64,000 nucleotides of DNA from Rhodanobacteraceae bacterium (GTDB lineage Bacteria > Pseudomonadota > Gammaproteobacteria > Xanthomonadales > Rhodanobacteraceae): the NCBI GenBank assembly GCA_030123585.1, contig CP126120.1, positions 186,001-250,000 on the forward strand, written 5' to 3'. Below are positions 33,801 to 42,130 of the stretch, one piece after another. Position 1 is the first letter of the stretch. The number at the start of each line of letters is the position of its first letter. The notes below the pieces were generated by a model. It made no database searches. It saw only the letters and a list, made by a program, of their open reading frames with translations, and was not told the DNA's origin. The translations under genes were made by a program, and so were the position numbers.

Positions 33801-34653
33801 CGGAGTAGTCCGGCGTGATCGCGACCACCCGCGTGCCGTTGTAGCGCGCCTCGACGAAGAAGTGCGCGTCGGGCGTGCGCGTCTGCGGCACGTTCGAGCC
33901 CCATGCGATCAGGAATCCCGAGTTGTACCAGTCGGCCGATTCGCACACGTCGGTCTGCTCGCCCCAGGTTTGCGGGCTGGACGGCGGCAGGTCGCAGTAC
34001 CAGTCGTAGAACGACAGCAGCGAACCGCCGATCAGGCCGAGGTAGCGCGAGCCCGAGGCGAACGACACCATCGACATCGCCGGGATCGGCGAGAAGCCGA
34101 CCACGCGATCCGGTCCGTGCGTCTTGATCGTGTAAACGTTGGCGGCGGCGACGATCTCCAGCACTTCGTCCCACTTCGCGCGCACGAAACCGCCGAGGCC
34201 GCGCGCGGCCTTGTAATCCCTGGCCTGCGGGTCGTTCATCAGCGCCGTCCACGCTTCCACCGGCTGCAGCGTCTTGCGCGCTTCGCGCCAGCGCTTCAGC
34301 AGGCGGCCGCGCGCCATCGGATATTTCAGCCGGTTGGCGCTGTACAGGTACCACGAGTACGAAGCGCCGCGCGAGCAGCCGCGCGGTTCGTGGTTGGGCA
34401 TGCCGGGGCGCGTGCGCGGATAGTCGGTGTACTGGGTTTCCCAGGTCACCACGCCCTGCTTGACGTGGATCTTCCAGCTGCACGAACCGGTGCAGTTCAC
34501 GCCGTGCGTCGAACGCGCCACCTTGTCGTGCGCCCAGCGGTTGCGATAGCCGTCTTCCCATTGGCGCGCTTCGGTGCGCAGTTCGCCCCAGCCATCCGAA
34601 AACGGTTGCCGGGGACGCTTGAAGTAACGGAGACGTTCGAGGAATTGGCCCAT
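30883..34653 (-). CDS. narG: Respiratory nitrate reductase alpha subunit
   Basis: The 1256-residue catalytic subunit (E. coli 1247) with the bis-MGD molybdenum centre; it reduces nitrate to nitrite on the cytoplasmic face. The FS0 cluster region is THGVNCTGSCSWKIHVKQG (~50-68), with His as first ligand and the last Cys in EPRGCSRGAS. The Mo-ligand Asp region is SNVPQTRTPDAHFFVEARYN. Further conserved blocks are MVIIGAGMNHWYHQDMNYR and LDFRMSTSCLYSDVVLPTA. It follows narK by 10 bases. No Tat signal is present, as expected for membrane-bound Nar. Confidence 0.97.
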   Translation of the reverse strand: MGQFLERLRYFKRPRQPFSDGWGELRTEARQWEDGYRNRWAHDKVARSTHGVNCTGSCSWKIHVKQGVVTWETQYTDYPRTRPGMPNHEPRGCSRGASYSWYLYSANRLKYPMARGRLLKRWREARKTLQPVEAWTALMNDPQARDYKAARGLGGFVRAKWDEVLEIVAAANVYTIKTHGPDRVVGFSPIPAMSMVSFASGSRYLGLIGGSLLSFYDWYCDLPPSSPQTWGEQTDVCESADWYNSGFLIAWGSNVPQTRTPDAHFFVEARYNGTRVVAITPDYSEVAKLSDRWLHPKQGTDAALAMAMGHVILKEFFIDRQVPYFQDYCRRYTDLPLLVKLRRDGARWVADRYLRASDFADALGTPDKADWKTVGFDQSGKPVAPHGSIGFRWPGEGSPDKGKWNLEQKTADGADIELQLTQLDRRDDVLDVAFPYFGGVDNPHFTRDDQHGDVLLRKVPARKLATKDGEAMVATAFDLLCAHYGLDRGLGGECAKRYDDKLPYTPAWQEAITGVPAAAAIEVARGFADNAEKTKGRSMVIIGAGMNHWYHQDMNYRSIINFLMLCGTVGVSGGGWAHYVGQEKLRPQTGWTALAFALDWVRPPRHMAGTSFFYAHSDQWRYEKVDVGELLSPLADRSRHARSFIDCSVRAQRMGWTPSAPQLNRNPLDVAKDAAKAGMEPKDYVAKALKSGELKMACEDPDNPVNFPRNMFIWRSNLFGSSGKGHEYFLKHFLGTRCGLQGKDLGQDGGVKPEEVVWHDQGPEGKLDLVVTLDFRMSTSCLYSDVVLPTASWYEKNDLSTTDMHPFIHPLSAAVDPVFESKSDWEIFKAVAKKFSELSEGVLGVERDVMLQPIMHDTPAEIAQPFEVRDWKKGECELIPGVTAPNIVTVERDYPATYARFTSLGPLMDKLGNGGKGIAWNTEHEVKGLAALNYTVADGPAKGRPRIVSDIDAAETILYLAPETNGEVAVKAWEALSKITGRDHTHLARPREDEKIRFRDIQAQPRKIISSPTWSGIESEHVSYNAGWTNVNELIPWRTISGRQQFYQDHAWFRDFGEGFALYRPPVDTRTVAPILGKKDNGHPEVVLNFITPHQKWGIHSTYTDNLIMLTLSRGGPIVWISETDAKQAGIVDNDWIEVFNLNGALTARAVVSQRVKQGMCLMYHAQEKIVNVPGSQVTGQRGGIHNSVTRTMVKPTHMVGGYAQLSWGLNYYGPVGSNRDEFVIVRKLAKVDWMDRVQRAAREKELDTTLVGARP

Positions 34654-34663
34654 CGCGAGATCC

Positions 34664-35929
34664 TCAGTGCTGGGTGTGTTCGGGTTGCGGCGCAGGATGC
34701 AGGTCGTGGCTGCCGGGGTAATCCACGCGCCTGACTTCGGTCACGTAGATCAGGATCAGCGAGACCCACACGATGCCGTACAAGAGCATGAACGCGCTGG
34801 AGCGGATGCCCAGGAAGTCGAGCAGCGCGCCCCACAGGATCGGCAGCAGGAAACCGGCGAGGCCGCCGGCCAGGCCCACGATGCCGGTGACGACGCCGAG
34901 GTTGTCGGAGAAATCGTCGCCGAGGTATTTGAAGGTGGAAGCCATGCCGAACGCCAGCGCGACGCCCAGCGCGAACAGCAGCGGCACGAACATCCACAGG
35001 TTGAGGCCGATGCCGAACTGCGCCGGACCGCGGATCGTGTGCACGATCAGTTCGGTCTGCGGATAGGACAAAAGGAACAACACGATCCACGCCAGCCACA
35101 GCACCCACCACGTCGTCGCGTGCGCGCCGAACTTGTCGGACAGCGCGCCGCCGAGCGCGCGCAGCATGCCCGCCGGCAGCGAGAAGCTGGCGGCCAGCGC
35201 CGACGCGGTGGCGATCGCCACGCCGTATTCGCCGATGAAATACTGCGGCATCCACAGCGACAGCGCGGTGAAACCGCCGAAGGTCAGCGAGTAGTACTGG
35301 CAGTACTTCCACACGCGCGGATCGCGCAGCACGCGCAACTGCGCACCGAGGCCGGGCGCCTTGCGCGCCGGATCGACCCCCGGGTCGGGGGCGGAGAGCA
35401 GCCAGAACAGCGCCGCGGTCGCGAGCAGCGCCACCGCGTATACGCGCGGCACCATCTGCCAGCCGTAGTGGTTGACGATCCACGGCGCGACGAACAGGTT
35501 GAGCGCCGCGCCGCTGGTGCCGGCGCCGAACACGCCCATTGCGAGGCCGCGGCGCGCGGCGGGGAAGAACCGTGCGACGTAGGGCGTGCCCACCGCGAAC
35601 GATGCGCCCACCGCGCCCAGGATCAGGCCGATCAACAGGAATTGCCACAACTGGCTGGCGTACGAAACCAGCCATACGGGAATCGCGCAGGCCAGCAGCA
35701 GCGCCGTCATCACCGCGCGGCCGCCGAAGCGGTCGGTCCAGATGCCCAGCGGCAGCCGCAACACCGCGCCGCTGAGGACCGGAGTCGCGGTGAGCAGGCC
35801 GAACTCGGTGGCGTTGAGGCCCAGTTCCTTGCGGATCGGGATGCCGATCACGCCGAACATCATCCACACCGCAAAGCACACCACGAACGCGAACGTGCTT
35901 ACGCCCAACACTCGCCATGCCTTGCCCAT
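34664..35929 (-). CDS. narK: Nitrate/nitrite transporter, MFS family
   Basis: A 421-residue, twelve-helix MFS protein from the ATG at 35929 (MGKAWRVLGVSTFAFVVCFA). The nitrate-signature regions are present: the Arg-containing helix 2 (LRLPLGIWTDRFGGR) and Gly-rich motifs (MGVFGAGTSGAALNLFVAP in helix 5, LGVVTGIVGLAGGLAGFLLP in helix 11). It resembles single-domain NarK1-type proteins that bring nitrate in with protons. It is the first gene of the nar operon. An FNR-type box is centred 153 bases upstream in the divergent region. Confidence 0.93.
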   Translation of the reverse strand: MGKAWRVLGVSTFAFVVCFAVWMMFGVIGIPIRKELGLNATEFGLLTATPVLSGAVLRLPLGIWTDRFGGRAVMTALLLACAIPVWLVSYASQLWQFLLIGLILGAVGASFAVGTPYVARFFPAARRGLAMGVFGAGTSGAALNLFVAPWIVNHYGWQMVPRVYAVALLATAALFWLLSAPDPGVDPARKAPGLGAQLRVLRDPRVWKYCQYYSLTFGGFTALSLWMPQYFIGEYGVAIATASALAASFSLPAGMLRALGGALSDKFGAHATTWWVLWLAWIVLFLLSYPQTELIVHTIRGPAQFGIGLNLWMFVPLLFALGVALAFGMASTFKYLGDDFSDNLGVVTGIVGLAGGLAGFLLPILWGALLDFLGIRSSAFMLLYGIVWVSLILIYVTEVRRVDYPGSHDLHPAPQPEHTQH

Positions 35930-36075
35930 GCGAACGGTCTCTGCAAGCTGATCGTGACGGGTTCGCGGATTGCCTGCGCGCATGCACCGCGCAAACGGCG
36001 CGAACGACTGCGAAGGGGCAGCATAACGAGGATCGCGCGTCGATGCCAAACGCACCAGTTCAGGATGACGCTGGT

Positions 36076-36089
36076 TTGACGGCGGTCAA
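36076..36089. promoter_or_regulatory. FNR/Anr box, narK-proximal
   Basis: TTGACGGCGGTCAA is a perfectly symmetrical variant of the FNR site. A class II start on the minus strand near 36041 would give a leader of about 112 nt for narK and control the whole nar operon. Confidence 0.7.
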
Positions 36090-36152
36090 GTCGCACGATT
36101 GCAGGTGTGCCGCGGGCAGGTGTGCACCGAGCGGAACATGTCGCCCGCGAAG

Positions 36153-36166
36153 TTGATCCCGGTCAA
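36153..36166. promoter_or_regulatory. FNR/Anr box, UbiH-proximal
   Basis: TTGATCCCGGTCAA: left arm exact, right arm GTCAA. A class II start near 36201 leaves a leader of about 55 nt before the ATG at 36256, placing the UbiH-like/fabA/fabB group under oxygen control. Confidence 0.7.
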
Positions 36167-36255
36167 AGTGGAAGGCGTCCTGCATCGTCACACTGCGCGT
36201 CCGGACTTGCATGATCGTTGCAGGTCGTCCAAGCGCGGGTGCGGGAAAGGTGCAG

Positions 36256-37503
36256 ATGAAGAGCGATGCCCTGATCATTGGCGCCGGCCCCGCCGGTCTG
36301 TGCCTGTCGCTGGCCTTCGCCGCGCGCGGAATGCAGGTCGACCTCATCGACCGCCAGCCGGCCGAAGCGCTGGCCGCGCCCGCTTTTGACGGGCGCGAGA
36401 TCGCACTGACGCACCGGTCGATCCGCCTGTTGCGCGAACTGGGCGTGTGGGACCGCATCCCCGCCGAGGGCCGCGCGTCGTTGCGGCGCGCGCGGGTGAT
36501 GGACGGCGCCGATCCCGGGTTCGCGGTGGACGGCGCGGCGTTCGGGCGTGATCGGCTCGGCGTGCTGGTGTCCAATCACCACATCCGCGCGGCGGCGTGG
36601 CAGGCGGCAGCGGACGATCCGCGCATCCGCGTGCACGCGGGCGTGGCGGTCGCGGCGGTGGCCAGCGACGCCCGTGCGGCGCGCGTGCAGCTCGTCGACG
36701 GACGCATGTTCGAAGCGCCGCTGCTGGTGGCCGCCGACAGCCGTTTCTCGGAAACCCGCCGCGCGCTGGGCATCGCGGCGCACATGCACGATTTCGGCGT
36801 GAGCATGCTGCTGTGCCGGATGCGCCATTCGATGGCGAACGACGGCACCGCGTGGGAGTGGTTCGGACATGCGCAGACGCGCGCGCTGCTGCCGCTCGAC
36901 ACGCATCTTTCGTCCGTGGTGCTGACCGTGCACGGCGTCGAGGCGCAACGCCTGCTGGAGCTGTCGCCGGAAGCGTTTGCTGCGGAGATCGCCGCGCTTT
37001 ACGAGGGCAGGCTGGGCGACGTCGAACTCGCGAGCACGCGCCACGCGTATCCGCTGGTGGCGACCTGGGCGCGGCGTTTCACGGGCACGCGCTTTGCACT
37101 CGCGGGCGACGCCGCGGTGGGCATGCATCCGGTGACGGCGCATGGCTTCAATCTCGGCCTCGCCAGCATCGAACTGCTCGCGCGGGCGGCAGGCGATGGC
37201 TTCGAGCGGCACGGCGATCCCGGCGACGCGGCGATGCTGGCGCGCTACCAGCGCCGCCACCGGATCGCGAGCGCGCCCTTGTTCGCCGGCACCCAATCCG
37301 TGGCTGGACTGTTCACCGACCGGCGTCCACGGGCGCAACCGCTGCGCCGCGCGCTCATGCGCGCCGGACGCGGGTTGCCGCCGTTGCGGCGCGCGCTTGC
37401 CGCGGGCCTAGTGGATGAAACGCCGCGTCCGCTTCCCCTGTTGCGCCACGCTCGCATCGCCTTCGAGATCCTGCGGCCACGCCCTCACGGCGTTCGCACC
37501 TGA
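36256..37503 (+). CDS. FAD-dependent UbiH/UbiM-family hydroxylase
   Basis: A 415-residue flavin monooxygenase of the UbiH/UbiF/VisC group. The FAD motif is [21 protein letters not shown] (~5-25). The second FAD/NAD region has the family's DG-type motif ([18 protein letters not shown]). The GD motif reads [22 protein letters not shown], typical of ubiquinone hydroxylases. It could be UbiM-like, acting on the ubiquinone ring. Such enzymes use O2, so location behind an FNR box beside nar is notable and suggests use at low rather than zero oxygen. GGGAAAGG precedes the ATG. The next gene is fabA. Confidence 0.8.
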   Translation: MKSDALIIGAGPAGLCLSLAFAARGMQVDLIDRQPAEALAAPAFDGREIALTHRSIRLLRELGVWDRIPAEGRASLRRARVMDGADPGFAVDGAAFGRDRLGVLVSNHHIRAAAWQAAADDPRIRVHAGVAVAAVASDARAARVQLVDGRMFEAPLLVAADSRFSETRRALGIAAHMHDFGVSMLLCRMRHSMANDGTAWEWFGHAQTRALLPLDTHLSSVVLTVHGVEAQRLLELSPEAFAAEIAALYEGRLGDVELASTRHAYPLVATWARRFTGTRFALAGDAAVGMHPVTAHGFNLGLASIELLARAAGDGFERHGDPGDAAMLARYQRRHRIASAPLFAGTQSVAGLFTDRRPRAQPLRRALMRAGRGLPPLRRALAAGLVDETPRPLPLLRHARIAFEILRPRPHGVRT

Positions 37504-37537
37504 ACCACATGGCGCATTCGTGCGCCGGAGCCATTCC

Positions 37538-38125
37538 ATGCAGACTGCCGTACTGACCCAGGAACACCATCTCGTTGCGGGCTTTGCGCGCGCCACGCCA
37601 CCGCCGGCCGCGCTGCGCGTGGAGGCGTTCGATCGCGAACAACTGCTCGCCTGCGCCCGCGGCCAGATGTTCGGCGAGGGCAATGCGCGCCTGCCGAGTC
37701 CGCCGATGCTGATGTTCGATCGCATCACCCGCATCGCCGACGCCGACGGCGCGTACGGCAAGGGCGAGATCCGTGCCGAACTCGACATCCACCCGGATCT
37801 TTGGTTCTTCGCCTGTCACTTCGCGGGCGATCCGGTGATGCCGGGTTGCCTCGGCCTCGACGCGATGTGGCAGCTCACCGGCTTCTTCCTGCCGTGGCTC
37901 GGCGAACCCGGACGCGGCCGCGCGCTGGGCGTGGGCCAGGTCCGCTTCACCGGGCAGGTGCTGCCGAGCGCGAAGCGCGTGCGCTACGAAATCGACATCC
38001 GCCGCGTGCTGCGCGGCAAGCTGCGGATGGTGATCGCGGATGGCCGCACCTTCGTCGACGATCGCTTGATCTACGAAGCCGGCGATTTGCGCGTGGGCCT
38101 GTTCCAGTCCACCGAGGGTTTTTGA
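37538..38125 (+). CDS. fabA: 3-hydroxydecanoyl-ACP dehydratase/isomerase
   Basis: A 195-residue hot-dog-fold enzyme, slightly longer than E. coli FabA (172). It dehydrates 3-hydroxydecanoyl-ACP and isomerises trans-2 to cis-3-decenoyl-ACP, the branch point of anaerobic unsaturated fatty acid synthesis. The catalytic His and Asp are in [21 protein letters not shown]. The extra length is N-terminal (~25 residues before [16 protein letters not shown]). It lies one base upstream of fabB. Confidence 0.94.
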   Translation: MQTAVLTQEHHLVAGFARATPPPAALRVEAFDREQLLACARGQMFGEGNARLPSPPMLMFDRITRIADADGAYGKGEIRAELDIHPDLWFFACHFAGDPVMPGCLGLDAMWQLTGFFLPWLGEPGRGRALGVGQVRFTGQVLPSAKRVRYEIDIRRVLRGKLRMVIADGRTFVDDRLIYEAGDLRVGLFQSTEGF

Positions 38126-38126
38126 A

Positions 38127-39335
38127 ATGCGGCGCGTGGTGGTGACCGGCATGGGCATCGTGTCCTGCCTCGGCAATCTTCCGGTCACGGTCGCGAATGC
38201 CTTGCGCGAGGGCACCAGCGGGATCCGCGCGGTGTCGGAATTCGCCGCGCACGGGCTGCGCAGTCAGATCGCCGGCGTGCCGGACATCGATCTCGATGCG
38301 GCGATCGATCGCAAGCTCAAGCGTTTCATGGGCGACGCGGCGGCATACGCCTGCGTGGCGATGCGCGAGGCGATCGCCGACGCCGGGTTTGCGCTGGAGC
38401 AGATTCGCCATCCGCGCATCGGCGTGATCGCGGGTTCCGGCGGCGGCTCGGCGCGCTGGCAGATCGAAACGGCCGACCTGCTGCGTGCCCGGGGTTTGCG
38501 CAAGGTCGGGCCGTTCATGGTGCCGCGCACGATGTGCTCGACCGTGTCGGCGGCGCTGGTGACCGCGTTCGGCATCCTGGGCCTGAGCTATTCGATCTCC
38601 GCAGCCTGCGCCACCTCGGCGCATTGCATCGGCGCGGCGGCCGACGCGATCCGGCACGGCGCGCAGGACGTGGTGTTCGCGGGCGGCGGCGAGGAAGTGC
38701 ACTGGGGCATGGCCGCGCAGTTCGATGCGATGGGCGCGCTGTCCACCGCACGCAACGACACGCCGGCTGCGGCGTCGCGGCCCTACGACGCGCACCGCGA
38801 CGGCTTCGTGATCGCGGGGGGCGGCGGCATGCTGGTGCTGGAGGAATACGAGCACGCGAAACGGCGCGGCGCCAACATCCACGCCGAGCTGGTCGGCTAC
38901 GGCGTCACGTCGGACGGTGCCGACATGGTGACGCCGGGCGGCGACGGCGCGGTGCGCAGCATGCGCATGGCGCTCGCGACGGCGGGAAAGCCCGTCGATT
39001 ATCTCAACACCCACGGCACCGCTACGCCGATCGGCGACATCGCCGAACTCGACGCAGTGCGGGCAGTGTTCGGTGACGCGGTGCCGCCGCTGTCCTCGAC
39101 CAAATCGCTGACCGGGCACTCGCTCGGCGCGGCCGGGGTGCACGAGGCCATCTACAGCCTGCTCATGCTGGAGGGCGGTTTCGTGGCGGGCTCGGCCAAC
39201 ATCGACGAGATCGACCCGCGCGCCGAGCCTTTTCCGATCGTGCGCGAAAGCCGCCCGGCGCGGCTCGCCACCGTGATGTCCAACAGCTTCGGCTTCGGCG
39301 GCACCAACGCATCGCTGGTATTCTCCAGGGCGTGA
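38127..39335 (+). CDS. fabB: Beta-ketoacyl-ACP synthase I
   Basis: A 402-residue thiolase-fold condensing enzyme that elongates cis-3-decenoyl-ACP. The catalytic Cys is in [12 protein letters not shown] (~160), and the two His residues in [12 protein letters not shown] (~300) and [11 protein letters not shown] (~333). The C-terminal [11 protein letters not shown] is standard. With fabA it forms the classical oxygen-independent route to unsaturated membrane lipids. A terminator-like hairpin follows. Confidence 0.95.
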   Translation: MRRVVVTGMGIVSCLGNLPVTVANALREGTSGIRAVSEFAAHGLRSQIAGVPDIDLDAAIDRKLKRFMGDAAAYACVAMREAIADAGFALEQIRHPRIGVIAGSGGGSARWQIETADLLRARGLRKVGPFMVPRTMCSTVSAALVTAFGILGLSYSISAACATSAHCIGAAADAIRHGAQDVVFAGGGEEVHWGMAAQFDAMGALSTARNDTPAAASRPYDAHRDGFVIAGGGGMLVLEEYEHAKRRGANIHAELVGYGVTSDGADMVTPGGDGAVRSMRMALATAGKPVDYLNTHGTATPIGDIAELDAVRAVFGDAVPPLSSTKSLTGHSLGAAGVHEAIYSLLMLEGGFVAGSANIDEIDPRAEPFPIVRESRPARLATVMSNSFGFGGTNASLVFSRA

Positions 39336-39361
39336 CTCCGCGGGTGTTCAACAGCGCGTGT

Positions 39362-39383
39362 TGTTGGTGCCTCACCAACATTT
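39362..39383 (+). terminator. Probable intrinsic terminator after fabB
   Basis: TGTTGGTG (39362-39369) and CACCAACA (39373-39380) form an 8-bp perfect stem with a CCT loop, followed by only three T residues. It lies between the convergent ends of fabB and the hemerythrin-like gene. Confidence 0.5.
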
Positions 39384-39388
39384 GCGAA

Positions 39389-39901
39389 TTACCGGACTGC
39401 GCGCGCCCTGAAGTCATGCGGTACGGCTGGTGCCGAATCCCAAGCTGCTTCCTGAAGCGCATCCGGAAGTTCCTTCGCCAAAGCCGTTTCCTCGCGCTGA
39501 TGATGGTGCTCCAGAAGGTGGCGCAGAGGATGAACCGCATCGAGCAGCAGCAGGATGGCTTCCCGACGTGAGCGTTCGCTGCGTGGCGGATGTCCGGCTA
39601 CGACATCCAGCCTGGCCGCATAGGCGTCCGCCAACTGCGCGATGCGTTCGTGCTCCAGGCGATAGACCCGCGCAGCCCAGCGTGCATCGCCGGGCACATG
39701 CGGCAGCAATCGGTTCTCTTCGATGTCGATGTGGCGCGTCAGTGCTTCGCGCCAACGCCGCAGGCGCAACCGCGCACGGCTGAAATCGCCACCCGCAACG
39801 TCCAGCAGGTGGCGATGCAACTGCGCGTCGAGGCGGCGATGCTCACGTTCGAAGTGGCCGACACCAAGACTTCGGACGGCATGTCCGCCATCGGGAAGCA
39901 T
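39389..39901 (-). CDS. Hemerythrin-like (HHE) protein
   Basis: A 170-residue four-helix protein starting at the ATG at 39901. Metal-ligand type residues appear in order: GVGHFEREHRRLDAQLHRHL (helix 1), LTRHIDIEENRLLPHV (helix 2), RLEHERIAQL (helix 3) and LRHLLEHHHQREETAL (helix 4). This is the H...HxxxE...H...HxxxxE pattern of diiron hemerythrin-like proteins, which bind O2 or NO or serve in Fe-S repair. It follows azurin by 23 bases at the distal end of the nos gene block, consistent with an NO-related role. The longer upstream frame is an azurin shadow. Confidence 0.78.
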   Translation of the reverse strand: MLPDGGHAVRSLGVGHFEREHRRLDAQLHRHLLDVAGGDFSRARLRLRRWREALTRHIDIEENRLLPHVPGDARWAARVYRLEHERIAQLADAYAARLDVVAGHPPRSERSRREAILLLLDAVHPLRHLLEHHHQREETALAKELPDALQEAAWDSAPAVPHDFRARAVR

Positions 39902-39924
39902 CCACGATTCGCGCAAGATTGTAA

Positions 39925-40374
39925 TTACTTGATCAACTTGACCGTGCCCTTCATCACGGCTGCGTGCCCGGGATACGAGCAGAAGAAGGTGTAGTCCGTT
40001 CCCGGTTTCAGTGCCGAGGGCTTGAAGCTCGTCGAGGCGGTCTCGCCGCCGCCGATGATTTTCGTGGCCGCGATCACGCGCGGATCTCCCGGCTTGACGT
40101 AGTTGTGGTCGAGTCCGGCCTGCACGCCATCGGTGACCACGCCGGGTTCGTTCGCCGCGGTGGTCAAGACCCAATCGTGGCCCATCACATTGCGCGGCAA
40201 CTTGCCGGTGTGTTTGAGCGTGACCGTGAAGCTCTTGCAGCTCGCCGGCACGGTGATGCTGGAAACATTGAATTGCATGGCGTCGTTGGCTTCGACGGTG
40301 GCCGCGCAATTGGCGGCCCACAGGGGTGTGGAGAGCAGGCCCAGCACAACGAGGGCAAAAACTTGGCGCAACAT
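39925..40374 (-). CDS. Azurin (blue copper protein)
   Basis: A 149-residue precursor with a Sec signal peptide (~1-21, cleavage after PLWA) and mature start ANCAATVEANDAMQFN. Type 1 copper ligands are in place: His in RNVMGHDWVL (H46) and Cys, His and Met in FFCSYPGHAAVMKG (C112, H117, M121). The disulfide partners are in NCAAT and ASCKSF. It probably carries electrons in the periplasm to nitrite or NO reductases. An imperfect FNR-like box is 66 bases upstream, so it may have its own promoter. Confidence 0.95.
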   Translation of the reverse strand: MLRQVFALVVLGLLSTPLWAANCAATVEANDAMQFNVSSITVPASCKSFTVTLKHTGKLPRNVMGHDWVLTTAANEPGVVTDGVQAGLDHNYVKPGDPRVIAATKIIGGGETASTSFKPSALKPGTDYTFFCSYPGHAAVMKGTVKLIK

Positions 40375-40433
40375 GGCAGACTCCTTGGTGTCCGAAATTC
40401 GAGTCATGTTGCCACTGTCCATTCGATGGCTCG

Positions 40434-40447
40434 ATGATCCATGTCAT
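40434..40447. promoter_or_regulatory. Degenerate FNR-like box upstream of azurin
   Basis: ATGAT-CCAT-GTCAT is a symmetrical but degenerate site. A minus-strand class II start near 40399 would give a 25-nt leader for azurin. The weak arms make this tentative. Confidence 0.35.
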
Positions 40448-40463
40448 CGAAACCCGGATCGGG

Positions 40464-40670
40464 TCATGACTGCCGTTTTTCGCCCGCGGCAGGCCGGTCC
40501 GGCGCGGGCGTCGCCGTTTCGCCCGGAAGTTCATCCTTGAGTCCCTTGCGGAAGCCGGCGATGGCGTTGCCGAGGTCGCGGCCGGCGTGGCGCAGTTTGC
40601 CGGTGCCGAAGATCAGCAACACCAGTGCCAGCAGGATGAGCCAGTGCGAGATGCCGTTCAGGCCGAACAT
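40464..40670 (-). CDS. tatA: TatA-like twin-arginine translocase subunit
   Basis: A 68-residue protein with one N-terminal membrane helix (ISHWLILLALVLLIFGTGKL), then the TatA/E amphipathic helix (RHAGRDLGNAIAGFRKGLKDE) and a charged tail. The FGTGKL hinge is the TatA signature (FG.kKL). A tat gene inside nos clusters is common and makes sense because NosZ, and here NosX, carry Tat signals. It follows nosL by 18 bases. Confidence 0.92.
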   Translation of the reverse strand: MFGLNGISHWLILLALVLLIFGTGKLRHAGRDLGNAIAGFRKGLKDELPGETATPAPDRPAAGEKRQS

Positions 40671-40688
40671 GTGCGTGATCTCCGGGGG

Positions 40689-41294
40689 TCAGTGGGGAGG
40701 TGAAGCGATCTGCGCGGACGCAGGTGGCGCCATGCAGTGCGCGTCGCCTGCGGATGCCGCGGCGGGGCAGTGGTAAGCGAGCGTGGCCACGAGTTCCGGG
40801 GTGATCGCGTCGAACGCCAGCACCGCGCCGCCGTGCGTGCGGACGAACGCTTCGGCCGCCGCGCGGTTGGCGAACGGCGCGAAGGTGGGGCCCATCGAAC
40901 CTGGCAGCGGTTGCCACGCGACGTACACCGCGCGGCGCGCGTCGATGAAGCTCGCGGCGTCGCGGCCGGGATGCTGCCAGTCGATGCGCGCGGTGTCCTG
41001 CACGAACAATTCCCGCAGGCCGGACTGGTTTTCCGGTTGCAGCACGTACGCGAGGAAATCGCGGGTCGAGTCGAACATCAGCGGCCGCGCCTTGCCTGCG
41101 ACCCACGCCTGTCCGCGCGGGCCGGGCGAGGCGGACAACTCCATCCCGCACACGGCGCAGACGTCGTCCGGTTGCACGTCCACCGCGTGCCGGGCGGGCG
41201 CGGGCTTGCCGCTGCACGCGGCGACGAGCAGCACCAGCGCCAGCAGTGCAAAGCAACGGCTGAAACGCGAAATCAGTTGCACGCGCAATCGCAT
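40689..41294 (-). CDS. nosL: NosL copper chaperone lipoprotein
   Basis: A 201-residue lipoprotein with lipobox ALVLLVAACSGK (acylated Cys ~27). The conserved copper-binding motif is DVCAVCGMELSASPGP, followed by RPLMFDSTRDFLAYVL. NosL binds Cu(I) and supplies NosZ apoenzyme. A second C/H-rich stretch near the C-terminus (YHCPAAASAGDAHCMAP) is an addition that could bind more copper. The start at 41294 sits 2 bases after the nosY stop. Confidence 0.92.
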   Translation of the reverse strand: MRLRVQLISRFSRCFALLALVLLVAACSGKPAPARHAVDVQPDDVCAVCGMELSASPGPRGQAWVAGKARPLMFDSTRDFLAYVLQPENQSGLRELFVQDTARIDWQHPGRDAASFIDARRAVYVAWQPLPGSMGPTFAPFANRAAAEAFVRTHGGAVLAFDAITPELVATLAYHCPAAASAGDAHCMAPPASAQIASPPH

Positions 41295-41296
41295 CG

Positions 41297-42130
41297 TCAC
41301 ACTTCCTTGCCGCGGAACGCCAGCGCCGCCCACGCGAATGGCAGCACCGCCCACGCCAGCAGCACGGCGTACAGCAGCGCGGGCGGGTACGCGTGCCCCG
41401 CGGTCATCCCGGTCAGCAATTCGTCGCCGGCGCCGCCGCCCAGCGTCGCGAGGTTGACCAGCCGGAACACGTCCACCGGGTTCAGCAACAGCAGGTACGG
41501 ATACACCGCGCGCTCGATCGCGTTGCCGCCGCTCACCACCAGCAGCGCCAGCAGCGCGAGGTCGAACAGCACCACGCTGACCAGCCAGCCGATCAGCGCG
41601 AGGCCCGCCGCGCGCGACTTGCTGGTGGTGGTGACGCTGATGAGGCAGGCGAGGCCGACGAAACTCGCGCCGAGCAGCGATGCGCTCAGGATGAAGCGGC
41701 CGATGTACAACCACGCCTGCAGCGTCTGCGCGGAAGCCTGCAGCCATTGCATGATCGCGACGGCCAGCACGAAGCCCGCGAACGTCGCCGCCGCCAGCGC
41801 CGCGCAATGGCCGAGGAACTTGCCGCTGACGAGCTGGCCGCGCGCCAGCGGATAACTCAGCATCAAGAGCAGCGTGCCGTCGTCGCGCTCGCCGACGATG
41901 GTGTCGTAGGCGATCAGGAGGCCGATCAGGGGAATCACGAAGGCGCCGAGCGTGGTCAGGCTCGCCAGCGTCGCGTCGAACGAGGTGAAGCCGATCCGGC
42001 CCGCCGCGGCGGCGCCGAACCACGCGATGCCCAGTGCCAGCAGCGCGAACAGCACCGCCAGCGCCACCGTCCAGCGATTGCGGAAATCGTCGCGGAATTC
42101 CTTCCATGCCACCGTCAGCACCGCGCTCAT
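41297..42130 (-). CDS. nosY: NosY, membrane permease of the Nos maturation ABC system
   Basis: A 277-residue, six-helix ABC-2 permease: MSAVLTVAWKEFRDDFRNRW, then GERDDGTLLLMLSYPLARGQ between helices 2 and 3. With NosF and NosD it forms the NosDFY complex that remodels NosD in the periplasm to deliver copper/sulfide for the CuZ centre. Its ATG overlaps the nosF stop (ATGA). Confidence 0.93.
   Translation of the reverse strand: MSAVLTVAWKEFRDDFRNRWTVALAVLFALLALGIAWFGAAAAGRIGFTSFDATLASLTTLGAFVIPLIGLLIAYDTIVGERDDGTLLLMLSYPLARGQLVSGKFLGHCAALAAATFAGFVLAVAIMQWLQASAQTLQAWLYIGRFILSASLLGASFVGLACLISVTTTSKSRAAGLALIGWLVSVVLFDLALLALLVVSGGNAIERAVYPYLLLLNPVDVFRLVNLATLGGGAGDELLTGMTAGHAYPPALLYAVLLAWAVLPFAWAALAFRGKEV

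Larger units (their letters stand above)
35930..36255. other. Divergent control region between narK and the UbiH-like gene
   Basis: A 326-bp stretch without a convincing gene. It holds two strong FNR-type inverted repeats (36076-36089 and 36153-36166), 77 bases apart (seven helical turns). Short frames here have no ribosome-binding sites and no family likeness. I see no clear NarL heptamer pair or IHF site, though these degenerate sites are hard to judge by eye. Confidence 0.6.

Noticed and set aside
32227..34734. An 835-codon plus-strand frame opposite narG
   Set aside because: Antisense shadow of narG: no domain pattern, Arg/Val/His-rich composition, and no ribosome-binding site.
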